NCBI RefSeq assembly: GCF_001610955.1
Contig: NZ_CP014335.1
Span: 1,467,001 to 1,531,000, forward strand
Origin: Geobacillus thermoleovorans
Lineage (GTDB): Bacteria; Bacillota; Bacilli; Bacillales; Anoxybacillaceae
DNA: 64,000 nt
Direction: 5' to 3'
The notes beneath the pieces were generated by a model, which saw only the letters and a list, made by a program, of their open reading frames with translations, was not told where the DNA came from and did no database searches. A program made the position numbers and the translations under genes. Below are positions 1 through 8,021 of this stretch, piece by piece; position 1 is the first letter of the stretch; every line of letters begins with the position of its first letter.

Positions 1-9
1 GAAAGACGA

Positions 10-38
10 TGACACTGTCTGTTCTTCTATGGTATAAT
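10..38 (+). promoter_or_regulatory. Probable vegetative promoter of tatA
   Basis: A -35-like TGACAC at 10-15 is followed after 17 bases by TATAAT at 33-38. The -10 is preceded by TG (TGGTATAAT), an extended -10. It lies about 40 bases upstream of the tatA start. Confidence 0.6.
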
Positions 39-76
39 GATTCAAGAAACGACGCTTGAACATTGGAGTGACAAAC

Positions 77-247
77 ATGAACATCGGCTTTGGAGAAATT
101 GCGCTCATCGTCTTTTTCGCTTTGCTCATTTTCGGGCCGAAAAAGCTGCCGGAGTTAGGACAAGCGGCCGGGAAAACGCTGCGCGAATTTAAGAATGCGA
201 CAAAAGGCATCATCGACGATGACGAGACGACAAAAGCGCAAAAATAA
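77..247 (+). CDS. tatA: Sec-independent protein translocase subunit TatA
   Basis: Small subunit of the twin-arginine translocase, which moves folded proteins across the cytoplasmic membrane. The 56-residue product has the usual TatA plan: one N-terminal membrane helix (GEIALIVFFALLIF), the hinge FGPKKLPELG, an amphipathic helix with GKTLREFKNA, and a short acidic/basic tail. An in-frame TTG lies 21 bases upstream, but the ribosome site GGAGTG at 65-70 sits six bases before the ATG at 77, so the ATG was chosen. The gene stands alone, with its own promoter and terminator; no tatC is present in the window. Confidence 0.9.
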   Translation: MNIGFGEIALIVFFALLIFGPKKLPELGQAAGKTLREFKNATKGIIDDDETTKAQK

Positions 248-281
248 GAGGTTGGGCATAGAGGCCTGGCCTCTTATTTTT
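241..281 (+). terminator. Rho-independent terminator of tatA
   Basis: Stem AAAATAAGAGG (241-251) pairs with CCTCTTATTTT (270-280). The 5' arm overlaps the tatA stop codon, and the 3' arm supplies the T run. Confidence 0.8.
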
Positions 282-414
282 GCATTTCGTCCGTGACCAG
301 CCATTTCCTCCGCGATGCGGCAAAAAAGAGACAAGCTCTGTCAAGGGGCGCCATATACATATATATGGAGGCATGTTGGCTCGTTGGGATAAGCCGTGGC
401 GGAGGGGTTTCGTG

Positions 415-990
415 ATGATCAAAAAAATGGCGGCGGTGATTGTCGGCAGTCTGCTTCTTGGCGTTGGCATCAACGTCTTTTTAGTCCCTCACCATTTGCT
501 TGATGGGGGGATGATCGGGCTCGGGCTGATCGCCAAATACGTGTGGCACGTTCAGGCTGGGTTGACGATGATCGTCTTAAGCGTTCCGCTTTATGCAGCC
601 GCATGGTTTTACTACCGCCCGTTTTTTTACAACAGCTTGCACGGACTTTTATTTTCCTCATGGATGATTGACGTATTGTCCGTTTTGCGCGGCGTGGTGG
701 TGTTGGATCCGCTTTTGAGCGCGGTCATCGGCGGGGTGCTGGTCGGCGCGGGCATCGGCTTGATGCTGCGCGAGGAGACGAGCACGGGCGGGACCGACCT
801 GCTCGCCCAGTTTATCGCTAGATGGACGAACTGGAACGTCGGGATCATCATTTTTGTCATTGACGCCTGCATTATTTCAGCTGGGAGCATGATCATCGAC
901 TCAGTGCCGTTTGTCCACTCGCTTGTCGTCGTCACGGTCGTCGGAGCGGTGACGACGATGTTGACGTGCGAAAAAACGATGGGGGTATAG
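415..990 (+). CDS. YitT-family membrane protein (short form)
   Basis: Integral membrane protein of the YitT/DUF161 family, whose biochemical role is unknown. The 191-residue product has about five or six hydrophobic segments and family features such as an N-terminal GINVFLVPHHLLDGGMIG-type stretch and ETSTGGTDLLAQ near the middle. It ends after the membrane part; the C-terminal cytosolic DUF2179 domain of the longer YitT proteins is absent. The ribosome site GGAGGGG at 401-407 fits the ATG at 415, with a GTG at 412 as alternative. The open frame extends further upstream, but that part has no ribosome site and no family similarity I recognise. Confidence 0.75.
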   Translation: MIKKMAAVIVGSLLLGVGINVFLVPHHLLDGGMIGLGLIAKYVWHVQAGLTMIVLSVPLYAAAWFYYRPFFYNSLHGLLFSSWMIDVLSVLRGVVVLDPLLSAVIGGVLVGAGIGLMLREETSTGGTDLLAQFIARWTNWNVGIIIFVIDACIISAGSMIIDSVPFVHSLVVVTVVGAVTTMLTCEKTMGV

Positions 991-1009
991 CCCGAATCCC
1001 CATCGTTTT
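973..1009 (+). terminator. Terminator overlapping the end of the yitT-like gene
   Basis: AAAACGATGGGG (973-984) pairs with CCCCATCGTTTT (998-1009), followed by more T. The stop codon lies in the loop. The following 200 bases up to 1217 hold no gene I can support, only an imperfect GGCGCGCCTCT/AGAGGCGCC inverted repeat at about 1030-1089. Confidence 0.75.
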
Positions 1010-1217
1010 TCGTTTCAGCAGAAATTTAGGCGCGCCTCTATGGAATATGGCATCGCTTGCCGGCGTGGGCTGTTCGCCCCCAGAGGCGCCGTTTCCGGCT
1101 GTTCGCTGATTTATGCTGTGGGGGAGTTTTAACATCGTTCGCACAGGAGATGAGAATTTTGTCCGTTTGACCTTTCCCAGCGACGAGTTCCCCAATCATT
1201 GGCGGAAGGAGCATCGG

Positions 1218-2579
1218 TTATTGCTTAGCCAGCTCGAGCGCGCGGTAGACGTTAATCAGCCCATAGCCGTAATACGGATCTTTTCCTCTCTCTCCCAAAT
1301 CGTCAGCGCTTTCGAGAATAATGTCGCGCACTTCATCGTTCGAAAGCCGCGGGTTGACGGAGCGGATCAAAGCGGCGAGCGCGGTGACGTGCGGCGCGGC
1401 CATCGACGTGCCGGAAAGGGCGGCGTACCGGTGGCCGGCAAACGTGCTGGCAATGTTCGTTCCAGGCGCGACGACATCCATATAGTCGCCGTAGTTGGAA
1501 TAAAGCGCATAGGAAAGATCCGGGTTGACAGCGCCAACACTGATCACTTCTGGATAAGCGGCTGGGAAGCTCGCCTGCGACGTGCTGTCGTTGCCGGAAG
1601 CGGCGACAAGCACGACATCATGAGCGTCGGCGTAGCGGATCGCTTCCTCAAGCACCGAGGACGGTTGGTAGTTGCCAAGGCTTAAATTGATGACCTTTGC
1701 CCCGTGGTCGACCGCCCAGCGGATTCCTTTCGCTACATCAATGCTCGTTCCATAGCCGTCCGCATTTAATGCTTTGACGGCCATGATCGGGTTGAACCAT
1801 GTTATGCCGGCGACTCCTTCGCCGTTGTTCGGCTGTGAGGCGATAATGCCAGCGACATGGGTGCCATGGCCGTTTTCGTCATTCGGAGAGCGGTCGTCGG
1901 CCAATACGTTATATCCGGGCAGAAGGCGGCGGGTTAAATCGGGATGGGTCAAATCGACTCCGCTGTCGATGATGGCGACAGGCACATTCCGCTTGCCGCG
2001 CGACAGCGTCCAGCCGTCTTCGGTATGAATGGCCGGCAAGTTCCACTGGTAGCGGGCGTAAAACGAATCGTTCGGCACCGGCGCCGGCTTGTTCCACTCA
2101 TTTTGCATGTAAATGTAGTGCGGTTCGCAATAATCAACCGTTGGAAGAGAGCGGAAATAGCGGCGCATTTCCTCATACGTTTGCTCGCGCGAGCGGAATA
2201 CAAACACGTGGTCGACCTGCTTGATGAACTGGCCGGCGATGGCTGCCTCCATTTGTTGAAGACGGCTTTCCGATGGCAATGCCCGAAAGCGGACCACGAT
2301 CTCATTGGCGAAATAATGGCTTCGGTCACCGCGGCGATTATGGAGGATTTCCCGAATGCGCGGGTGCTTGTTCAACTGCTGTTTCAGCTGCTCGCCTGCG
2401 CTTAAGCTGTCTAAGGCGACAACGGTTGGATGGGTGGGTGCGACCTCGGCGTCAAACGGCTTCAGCCGCGGTGGAGCCGGGGCGTTTTCTTCTGGAGCCG
2501 GTCGCCCCAAGACGGCTGCGGCAACGAGTAGAGCAACAACCGCGCTGGCCGCGGCCCATATTCGGTATCGGCGTTTCAC
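1218..2579 (-). CDS. Subtilisin-like serine protease (S8 family), exported or membrane-anchored
   Basis: Secreted-type subtilase. An N-terminal basic segment and hydrophobic stretch (residues 8-25) act as signal or anchor. A propeptide-like region follows to about residue 165, then the S8 catalytic domain. Counting from the GTG at 2579, the triad is Asp205 (IIDSGVDL), His238 (GHGTHVAG) and Ser392 (SGTSMAAPH), with oxyanion Asn330 (ASGND). Every catalytic residue is present, so it should be active. An in-frame GTG nine bases upstream lies inside the ribosome site GGAGGTG, so the second GTG, seven bases after it, was chosen. It is a single-gene unit; the substrate is unknown. No C-terminal repeat or cell-wall domain is seen. 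Confidence 0.85.
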   Translation of the reverse strand: MKRRYRIWAAASAVVALLVAAAVLGRPAPEENAPAPPRLKPFDAEVAPTHPTVVALDSLSAGEQLKQQLNKHPRIREILHNRRGDRSHYFANEIVVRFRALPSESRLQQMEAAIAGQFIKQVDHVFVFRSREQTYEEMRRYFRSLPTVDYCEPHYIYMQNEWNKPAPVPNDSFYARYQWNLPAIHTEDGWTLSRGKRNVPVAIIDSGVDLTHPDLTRRLLPGYNVLADDRSPNDENGHGTHVAGIIASQPNNGEGVAGITWFNPIMAVKALNADGYGTSIDVAKGIRWAVDHGAKVINLSLGNYQPSSVLEEAIRYADAHDVVLVAASGNDSTSQASFPAAYPEVISVGAVNPDLSYALYSNYGDYMDVVAPGTNIASTFAGHRYAALSGTSMAAPHVTALAALIRSVNPRLSNDEVRDIILESADDLGERGKDPYYGYGLINVYRALELAKQ

Positions 2580-2630
2580 GCTGTTCACCTCCTTTGTTGT
2601 TAGGATGGGCGATTGACGGACAAATCATGA

Positions 2631-2670
2631 AAAATGGGATTCACCTTTTGCCATGGTGAAATCCCATTTT
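2631..2670. terminator. Terminator-like hairpin between the protease and a cytochrome remnant
   Basis: AAAATGGGATTCACC (2631-2645) pairs with GGTGAAATCCCATTTT (2655-2670) with a single bulge. T runs occur on both strands. It lies upstream of the protease and directly in front of the truncated cytochrome gene. It may therefore be an orphan terminator left by a deletion. Confidence 0.6.
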
Positions 2671-3325
2671 CTTCTTCAGCGGCCGACCGATTGCATACAG
2701 ATGCAGCGAGGAGCGGGCGGCGAGAGGAAGAGAGGTGTTTGTCCGCGCCGGTTGCATCCGCTGCCATGCCGGGGCGTATTTGACGAACAACCGAGTCATC
2801 GCTGCTGATGTAGTGGGCACCGAGCCGTCGCGGGCGAAAGCGCTGAAGAAAACAGAAAAAGTGTTTGGAGAGCCGGTGTTGTACGCTCCTGACACGCCGG
2901 TGCCGATTCCAAAAGGGGCGAAAGTGTTGAAAGTGCCAACTGATCAGTTAGACCGAGAACAAATCCGGCTCTCCTTTGCTCATGGCGATTCACCGGGAGG
3001 GTATAAAGTGCCGAGCCTGATCGGGCTCGCTTGGAGCGCTCCATACTTGCATGATGGCGGCGTGGCGGTTGGGCCGAATGGTGAGCTCGGGCTTTCGGGC
3101 ACCGTTCAAAAAGGCATCGCCCCTGATGCGCGCAACAGTCTGCGGGCGCTGATCGACCGGACGTGGCGCGAGCGCGTCATCGCCGCCAACGCCAAGGACT
3201 CCGACTTGCGGACGGTGCATGTGACCGGCGCCGGGCACCGGTATTGGATCGACCGTCAAGCCGGATTTACGAAGGAAGAGCAAGAGGCGGTATTGGACTA
3301 TTTGTTGTCGCTCACCTCGCGCTGA
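2660..3325 (+). pseudogene. 5'-truncated c-type cytochrome (di-heme peroxidase-like C-terminal part)
   Basis: The frame contains one heme c site, AGCIRCHAG (CxxCH). The downstream block KVPSLIGLAWSAPYLHDGG resembles the second half of di-heme cytochrome c peroxidase-like electron-transfer proteins. The frame is open only from 2660, right after a stop codon inside a terminator-like hairpin. There is no signal peptide, which a c-type cytochrome needs for export and heme attachment, and no first heme domain. A GTG at 2735 could start translation, but the resulting product would remain cytoplasmic. I read it as the 3' remnant of a longer gene that lost its 5' part. The remaining coding frame is undamaged, so the deletion is probably recent. 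Confidence 0.65.
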
Positions 3326-3347
3326 CCGCATTGTGCGGTCGTTTGTT
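3324..3347 (+). terminator. Terminator after the cytochrome remnant
   Basis: GACCGCA (3324-3330) pairs with TGCGGTC (3334-3340), followed by GTTTGTT. It starts at the stop codon of the remnant. Confidence 0.55.
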
Positions 3348-3428
3348 CTGCGCTCATGCCGCTGGGAATAGTTCCCTTGCAACGCTGTTATAAGACGGCT
3401 CACACTAATAGGCAAGGGAGGGAAAGCG

Positions 3429-3569
3429 ATGAGCGAAACATGTTTTTACTGTCAGTGCGAGTGCGATGACAAGGTGCATTACGTATCGTTCCATACGAAT
3501 GGCGAAGAACGCGAAGAAACGCTTTGTCCGGAATGTTACCAAGAATGGCTGCAGGGCATGAAAGGTTGA
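3429..3569 (+). CDS. Small four-cysteine (zinc-ribbon-like) protein
   Basis: A 46-residue protein with CFYCQCEC near the N-terminus and CPEC near the C-terminus, which could bind one zinc ion. It is preceded by the strong ribosome site GGGAGGG. I do not recognise the family. It is followed by a terminator and stands alone. Confidence 0.7.
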   Translation: MSETCFYCQCECDDKVHYVSFHTNGEEREETLCPECYQEWLQGMKG

Positions 3570-3630
3570 CATTTCTTCCTGCTTTCATTTCGCTCGGAAG
3601 CGGGGCTTTTTCGCGAAATGATGATGAAGA

Positions 3631-3663
3631 AACCGCACCGTGGTCAAACCGGTGCGGTTTTTT
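3631..3663. terminator. Shared terminator of convergent genes
   Basis: AACCGCACC (3631-3639) pairs with GGTGCGGTT (3651-3659), followed by T on the plus strand. The stop codon of the minus-strand gene (3644-3646) lies in the loop. Confidence 0.75.
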
Positions 3664-4000
3664 GGGACAGCGGCGGAGTGGCGATGATGTCCGCCAAATC
3701 ACTGTCTTCGTCATAGGCGCGGTAGACAGCGGCTTTCGTACGCGGAGCATGGACCGATAAAAAGAGAATGCGTTCCTTGTCTTCACGGGTGACTTTCGTT
3801 TCCATTTTCAATGACACTCCGTTTATCGTGAGCGAGTAGAACCGGTACGTCAAGCCAAGCCATGTGCGTTCTGACCGCACGGTATCTGGATGATGGCGGA
3901 TGAACGCAGCGAGCTCGGCGAACGAATGCATCTCCCGCTCCAGCCATTCGCGGATGGCACTTGCCGCCTGCTCCAACCAGCCTTTCCAAGACGTTTTCAT
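3644..4000 (-). CDS. Uncharacterised 118-residue protein
   Basis: Soluble protein with a helical N-terminal part (WLEQAASAIREWLEREMHSFAELAAFIRHH) and a probable beta-rich middle. I recognise no family. The ATG at 4000 is six bases after AAAAGGTG; an in-frame ATG at 4006 and GTG at 4009 lie inside or next to the ribosome site. It is convergent with the small cysteine-rich gene and 44 bases downstream of the histidine kinase gene on the same strand, so the two may be cotranscribed. Confidence 0.6.
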   Translation of the reverse strand: MKTSWKGWLEQAASAIREWLEREMHSFAELAAFIRHHPDTVRSERTWLGLTYRFYSLTINGVSLKMETKVTREDKERILFLSVHAPRTKAAVYRAYDEDSDLADIIATPPLSQKTAPV

Positions 4001-4044
4001 CGGCATCACCTTTTTTCATCCATCTTGCCCATTTTCGCTGTTCG

Positions 4045-5172
4045 TCATGCAGGGAGGCGGATGGAAAACGTCGTCATGTTGTCGTTGGAAGAACAGCAGA
4101 TATCCCCGCCGTGGTCTTCGATCACTTTTTTGCAAATGTACAGGCCGATGCCGGTTCCGAGTTTTTTCGTTGTAAAAAACGGCTCGAAAATCGTTTCCAC
4201 AATGTCGGCTGGAATTGACGGACCGTTGTTGGCGATTTCGATGATGATGCTTCCGTCTTGGCAACGGGCGGCGATGTTGATCCGCCGCGGTTTTTCCCTC
4301 TCTTTCACCGCTTCGATCGAGTTGAGCAAAATGTTTACCAGCACCTGGCGCAGCTGATCTTTATAGGCAAATATATGTATGGATTCATCGATCGCCACCG
4401 AAAGGTCGACATCGCTGTCGACGATCGTGGCGTATAAAAACTCGATAATTTCCTCCAACAACTGGTACAGCGAAAACGTTTCTTTTTCGCTTTCAACAAT
4501 TTCTTTGCGTGAGGCATGCAAAAATTGCGAAATGCGAAATTTCAGCTGCTGCAACTCATGGTCGATAATGTCTAAATAAGGAAGATGCGGATGCTCAAAC
4601 TTCAATAATTGAATAAAACCAATGATAGCCGTAAGCGGATTGCGAAACTCATGGACAAAACTCGATGACATTTGCCCAAGCAGCGTCAGCCGGTCTTGAT
4701 GCGATCTGGCAATGAGCGCGTTTTTTTCATGCAGTTCTTTTTCCTTTAACTCATTGTATTTTGTGATGGCATGAAACAGAAATTGGTCAAACAGCTCGTT
4801 CAAATGGTCGATGAGCGGGGACAGCTCGTCGACCGGCAGCGGCGCGGCGAGCGCGTGGTTGATGACGAGCCGCCTCCCAAGGTTGACGTTGTAGACGAGA
4901 GCGCCGATGCCGACATTCATTTCCGCACGTTCTTTCGCGATTTTGTTGGCTAACCGTTCGACCGTCTCGCTAGATAGCGACCGCAACAGCGCTTCTTTGA
5001 CCAGCTCAAACACTGCTAAGCCGTTTTGTTCGACATGATCGATGTATTTGTCATCGTCGGCAATTTTCATATGTTGCCGCCAATAGGCGAGAAAGTTCGG
5101 CAAATGGGCTTCTAAATGGGTGACGAGCTGCTGTGCCGCAGATGCCAAAAAAGCCACCTCGCTTTCCATCAT
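4045..5172 (-). CDS. Soluble sensor histidine kinase, sporulation phosphorelay type
   Basis: Cytoplasmic histidine kinase of about 375 residues with no membrane segment. Residues 1-150 form a helical sensor region without a recognisable PAS domain. The H-box follows (SSSFVHEFRNPLTAI, His174), then the N-box NILLNSIEA, the F-box IFEPFFTTK and the G2 box GTGIGLYICKK. The HEFRNPLTAIIGFIQLLK-type H-box is that of the KinA-E family that feeds phosphate to Spo0F, so a role in the sporulation phosphorelay is inferred. No response regulator is adjacent. The start is uncertain: the ATGs at 5172 and 5169 lack a ribosome site, whereas a TTG at 5148 stands six bases after GAGGTG. Confidence 0.8.
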   Translation of the reverse strand: MMESEVAFLASAAQQLVTHLEAHLPNFLAYWRQHMKIADDDKYIDHVEQNGLAVFELVKEALLRSLSSETVERLANKIAKERAEMNVGIGALVYNVNLGRRLVINHALAAPLPVDELSPLIDHLNELFDQFLFHAITKYNELKEKELHEKNALIARSHQDRLTLLGQMSSSFVHEFRNPLTAIIGFIQLLKFEHPHLPYLDIIDHELQQLKFRISQFLHASRKEIVESEKETFSLYQLLEEIIEFLYATIVDSDVDLSVAIDESIHIFAYKDQLRQVLVNILLNSIEAVKEREKPRRINIAARCQDGSIIIEIANNGPSIPADIVETIFEPFFTTKKLGTGIGLYICKKVIEDHGGDICCSSNDNMTTFSIRLPA

Positions 5173-5298
5173 TTATTTTTTATTATAAGGGGGAATATCG
5201 GACTAGAACAGGGGAAAAATCGCAATCGGTCCGGCCAAACGAACGTCCTTTTGCGAAAAACGATCAAAAAACCTGGTGCTGCGGGCGGGACAGACTGT

Positions 5299-5328
5299 TT
5301 GAACGAAAAAAGAAAAATCATTTATAAT
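5299..5328 (+). promoter_or_regulatory. Promoter of the cysteine synthase homologue
   Basis: TTGAAC at 5299-5304 and TATAAT at 5323-5328 are separated by 18 bases, and the start codon follows 42 bases later. Confidence 0.7.
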
Positions 5329-5370
5329 GAATGAGGCAAACAAATATTTTGCTAAAGGTTGGGGACGATC

Positions 5371-6294
5371 GTGAAATTGTATGACTCGATTTTAGATTTG
5401 ATTGGCGGCACGCCGATTGTAAAGTTGCAGCGTCTTCCTGACCCGGACGGCGCGGATGTGTATATGAAGCTTGAATCGTTCAATCCGGGCGGCAGCGTCA
5501 AAGACCGGCCCGCTTGGGAAATGATCCGCCGCGCCGAGGCGGAAGGGAAAATTGCACCGGGAAAAAGCACGATCATTGAACCGACGTCCGGCAACACCGG
5601 CATCGGCCTGGCCATGGTGTGCGCCGCCAGAGGTTACCGTTGCATCATTACGATGCCCGACAATGCGACGGTCGAACGGGTGAAAATTTTAAAGGCGTAC
5701 GGAGCCGAAGTCTATTTGACGCCGGCGGAGAAGCGGATGCAAGGGGCGATCGATGAGGCAAACCGGCTTGCTGGCGAAATCCCTGACAGCTTTATTCCGA
5801 TGCAGTTTGAAAATCCGGCCAATCCGGATGCACACCGGCATACAACAGCGGTGGAAATTTATGAAGCGTTTGATGGACGGCTCGATGCGTTCGTGTTAAC
5901 CGCCGGCACCGGCGGGACGGTGACCGGAACAGGGGAGGAGCTGAAAAAACGCATCCCGAATTTGCGCATTTACGTCGTTGAACCGTACGGTTCGCCTGTG
6001 TTGTCGGGCGGCAAGCCGGGGCCGCACAAAATTCCCGGCACGGGTCCGGGGTTTATCCCGAAAATTTTAAATCGCTCGATTTATGATGACATTTTTTTGA
6101 TCAAAGATGAGGATGCCCAACAGATGGCGCGCGAACTGGCGGCGAAGGAAGGCATTTTGGTCGGCGCTTCGGCCGCTGCCAGTGCCTATTACGCCATCAA
6201 AGTGGCGAAACAGCTCCCCAAAGGCGCCCGCGTCCTTTGCATGGCGCCCGATTCCGGCGAGCGGTATTTGTCATCCGATTTATTCGCTGATTAA
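5371..6294 (+). CDS. Cysteine synthase-family PLP enzyme (CysK/YtkP-like)
   Basis: Fold type II PLP enzyme of 307 residues, predicted to form cysteine from O-acetylserine and sulfide or to carry out a related beta-replacement. Visible family motifs are GGTPIVKL near the N-terminus, SVKDRPAW with the PLP lysine at residue 44, the PTSGNTGIG substrate loop, and the GTGGT phosphate-binding loop. The SVKDRPA sequence and single-gene setting resemble B. subtilis YtkP rather than the main CysK (SVKDR plus IALAMI motifs); this is a guess from sequence alone. Start: GTG at 5371 with AAAGG upstream; a TTG at 5359 is less likely. It is followed by its own terminator. Confidence 0.85.
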   Translation: MKLYDSILDLIGGTPIVKLQRLPDPDGADVYMKLESFNPGGSVKDRPAWEMIRRAEAEGKIAPGKSTIIEPTSGNTGIGLAMVCAARGYRCIITMPDNATVERVKILKAYGAEVYLTPAEKRMQGAIDEANRLAGEIPDSFIPMQFENPANPDAHRHTTAVEIYEAFDGRLDAFVLTAGTGGTVTGTGEELKKRIPNLRIYVVEPYGSPVLSGGKPGPHKIPGTGPGFIPKILNRSIYDDIFLIKDEDAQQMARELAAKEGILVGASAAASAYYAIKVAKQLPKGARVLCMAPDSGERYLSSDLFAD

Positions 6295-6365
6295 GCGGAC
6301 GGCGCATCGGCGAAAAAGCGAGGGCCGTTGGCTTCACTGCTCCTTGCCTGTCATGGGAAGAGAAG

Positions 6366-6400
6366 CATTCCTCTCTGCTAAACAGGAGAGGAATGTTTTT
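6366..6400 (+). terminator. Terminator of the cysteine synthase homologue
   Basis: CATTCCTCTC (6366-6375) pairs with GAGAGGAATG (6386-6395), followed by five T. Confidence 0.8.
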
Positions 6401-6464
6401 GGTTTGGTATTTCTGATGCAATTTAAAGCTTTAACATTTTTCGTTTTTACCGGTCATTTCATCC

Positions 6465-6589
6465 GACTGTCGAGTGACCGAACAACACCGCTTAAAGACC
6501 CATGAATGGGTCTTTAAGCGAGTCGTTGTTCGGTCTTCCGTCACGCCTTAGCGTGACGGAGGCAAGCCTATGGCTTGCCTTCGACAGTC
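6465..6589. repeat. Four-way-junction (cloverleaf) palindromic element
   Basis: Nearly all of these 125 bases can pair. The outer stem is GACTGTCGA (6465-6473) with TCGACAGTC (6581-6589). Arm 1 has ACCGAACAAC (6477-6486) with GTTGTTCGGT (6525-6534), then a 15-bp perfect inner stem CGCTTAAAGACCCAT (6489-6503) with its complement at 6506-6520. Arm 2 is CCGTCACGC with GCGTGACGG (6538-6559). Arm 3 is AGGCAAGCC with GGCTTGCCT (6560-6580). All stems are perfect and the loops are only 2-4 bases. It lies between the cysteine synthase terminator and the GNAT remnant. It could be a small mobile palindrome, a cruciform-forming DNA site or a structured RNA; nothing here decides between these. Confidence 0.7.
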
Positions 6590-6602
6590 AAAAATGGATG
6601 AG

Positions 6603-6794
6603 TCACTTTTCCGTCAAGGATATGTTAAACGATTTCGTTGCATCTATATAGTTTGCAGAAAGCGGATAGTAGAGCAACAGTTGCCGTCCCTTTTTGCCTT
6701 CGCGCCGCCGTCCGCTGTCGATAAAACCGGCAGTCAAGTACAATCGCTGCGCTGTCAAGTTTTGTTCATTGACAGCAAGCACAATTTCGTTGAT
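6603..6794 (-). pseudogene. C-terminal remnant of a GNAT-family N-acetyltransferase
   Basis: The minus-strand frame reads EIVLAVNEQNLTAQRLYL, then TAGFIDSGRRR and LLLYYPL. This is the acetyl-CoA-binding strand and the NxxAxxLYxxxGF motif typical of the C-terminal third of GNAT enzymes. Upstream of about 6794 the similarity stops and the frame runs into the antisense of the next gene, so two thirds of the enzyme are missing. The stop codon abuts the cloverleaf element. Confidence 0.6.
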
Positions 6795-6851
6795 GTAAGG
6801 TGGAGAGGAAGTGTTCGCTTGGCTTTGGAAAGACAACAAGGGCGGAACAGC

Positions 6852-7973
6852 ATGGCGCGCATCGCGTTGACGCTGGTGATCGTGGCGCTCGGCGGCTTCA
6901 TTTTCGCCTTGTTTGGCGTTCCGCTCCATTGGATGCTCGGTCCAGCAGCTGCGTTGCTTTTGGTTGGTCGTTTTTTGAAGGGAAAGTTGTATTGGCCGGT
7001 CGGCATTCGCAACGCTGCGCTCATTCCGATCGGCTATACGCTAGGGACATCGATGACGGCAGGAACGCTTGTGGAGATGGGCCGACAATTGCCGGCGATG
7101 TTGCTGGCGACGGTGTTGATTTTGTTGTTTAGCTTCCTTGTTTCTTGCCTTGTCGCGAGATGGACAAGGATTCCGCTCCGTTCGGTTGTCACCGGCAGCA
7201 TCCCCGGCGGATTGTCGCAAATGCTTGTGTTGGGCGAAGAGCTCGACGGTGTCGATGCAACGATTGTCACGTTTTTTCAAGTGATGCGCCTGATGGGCGT
7301 CGTGTTTCTCGTCCCGCTTATCGCCTTAAGCCCGTTCTTTTCCGGTGGCGCTGAGGCGGGGACGGGCGCAGCAAGCGGACAAGGGGCGCATTGGAGCGTC
7401 GGTCTTGTTTGGCTGTATTTGATCGTCACGGTTGCCAGCGCGATCATCGGAAGGCGCATCAAACTGCCGACTGCCTATTTGCTTGGCCCGATCATCGGAA
7501 CATCGGCTCTGGTCATTGCCGGGACGCCGGCGCCCCATTTGCCAGCGCCTTTGTTAGATATCGCGCAAATCGCGATGGGCGCTTATCTAGGCTTAATGCT
7601 GAAACCGGCTCGCATCGCGGAAAAGGGAAGAGCCGTGCTGGCCGCTGTGGTTACCGGTCTTGCGCTCATTTTGTTTTCCATGGCTTCGGCATTTGTCTTA
7701 ACGGCTCTGCATGGCGTGTCGTATTTGACAGCGTTCATCGCCTTGGCGCCGGGGGGCATGGATCAAATGGGAATTTTGGCGCGGGAGGCGCATGCCGACC
7801 TTGCCGTTGTGACAAGTTATCAAATGTTCCGCATTTTTTTCATTTTGCTTGTCGTTCCACCGGTGCTGAAAAAATGGTTTGCCGCCCGCTGGTTTCGATG
7901 GATCGAACGATGGGCCATACATCATGGTGGACGGTCCATGCAGTCTGCGTCAATCAAAAAGAAAGGGCTGTGA
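6852..7973 (+). CDS. AbrB-type duplicated membrane protein (putative transporter)
   Basis: Polytopic membrane protein of 373 residues in the family called AbrB in Pfam (not the B. subtilis transition-state regulator). Two homologous halves each start with a hydrophobic segment and carry a P-G-G motif: SIPGGLSQMLVLGE in the first half and LAPGGMDQMGILARE in the second. About ten membrane helices are visible. Substrates of the family are not established; some members are annotated as ammonia monooxygenase-like by old error. The ATG at 6852 follows AAGGGCGG; the longer open frame upstream runs antisense through the GNAT remnant and is not coding. Confidence 0.75.
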   Translation: MARIALTLVIVALGGFIFALFGVPLHWMLGPAAALLLVGRFLKGKLYWPVGIRNAALIPIGYTLGTSMTAGTLVEMGRQLPAMLLATVLILLFSFLVSCLVARWTRIPLRSVVTGSIPGGLSQMLVLGEELDGVDATIVTFFQVMRLMGVVFLVPLIALSPFFSGGAEAGTGAASGQGAHWSVGLVWLYLIVTVASAIIGRRIKLPTAYLLGPIIGTSALVIAGTPAPHLPAPLLDIAQIAMGAYLGLMLKPARIAEKGRAVLAAVVTGLALILFSMASAFVLTALHGVSYLTAFIALAPGGMDQMGILAREAHADLAVVTSYQMFRIFFILLVVPPVLKKWFAARWFRWIERWAIHHGGRSMQSASIKKKGL

Positions 7974-8021
7974 CAAGAAACAAATATATGCTAAACTAGA
8001 AAGAAAAAGGAGGGGGTTGCC

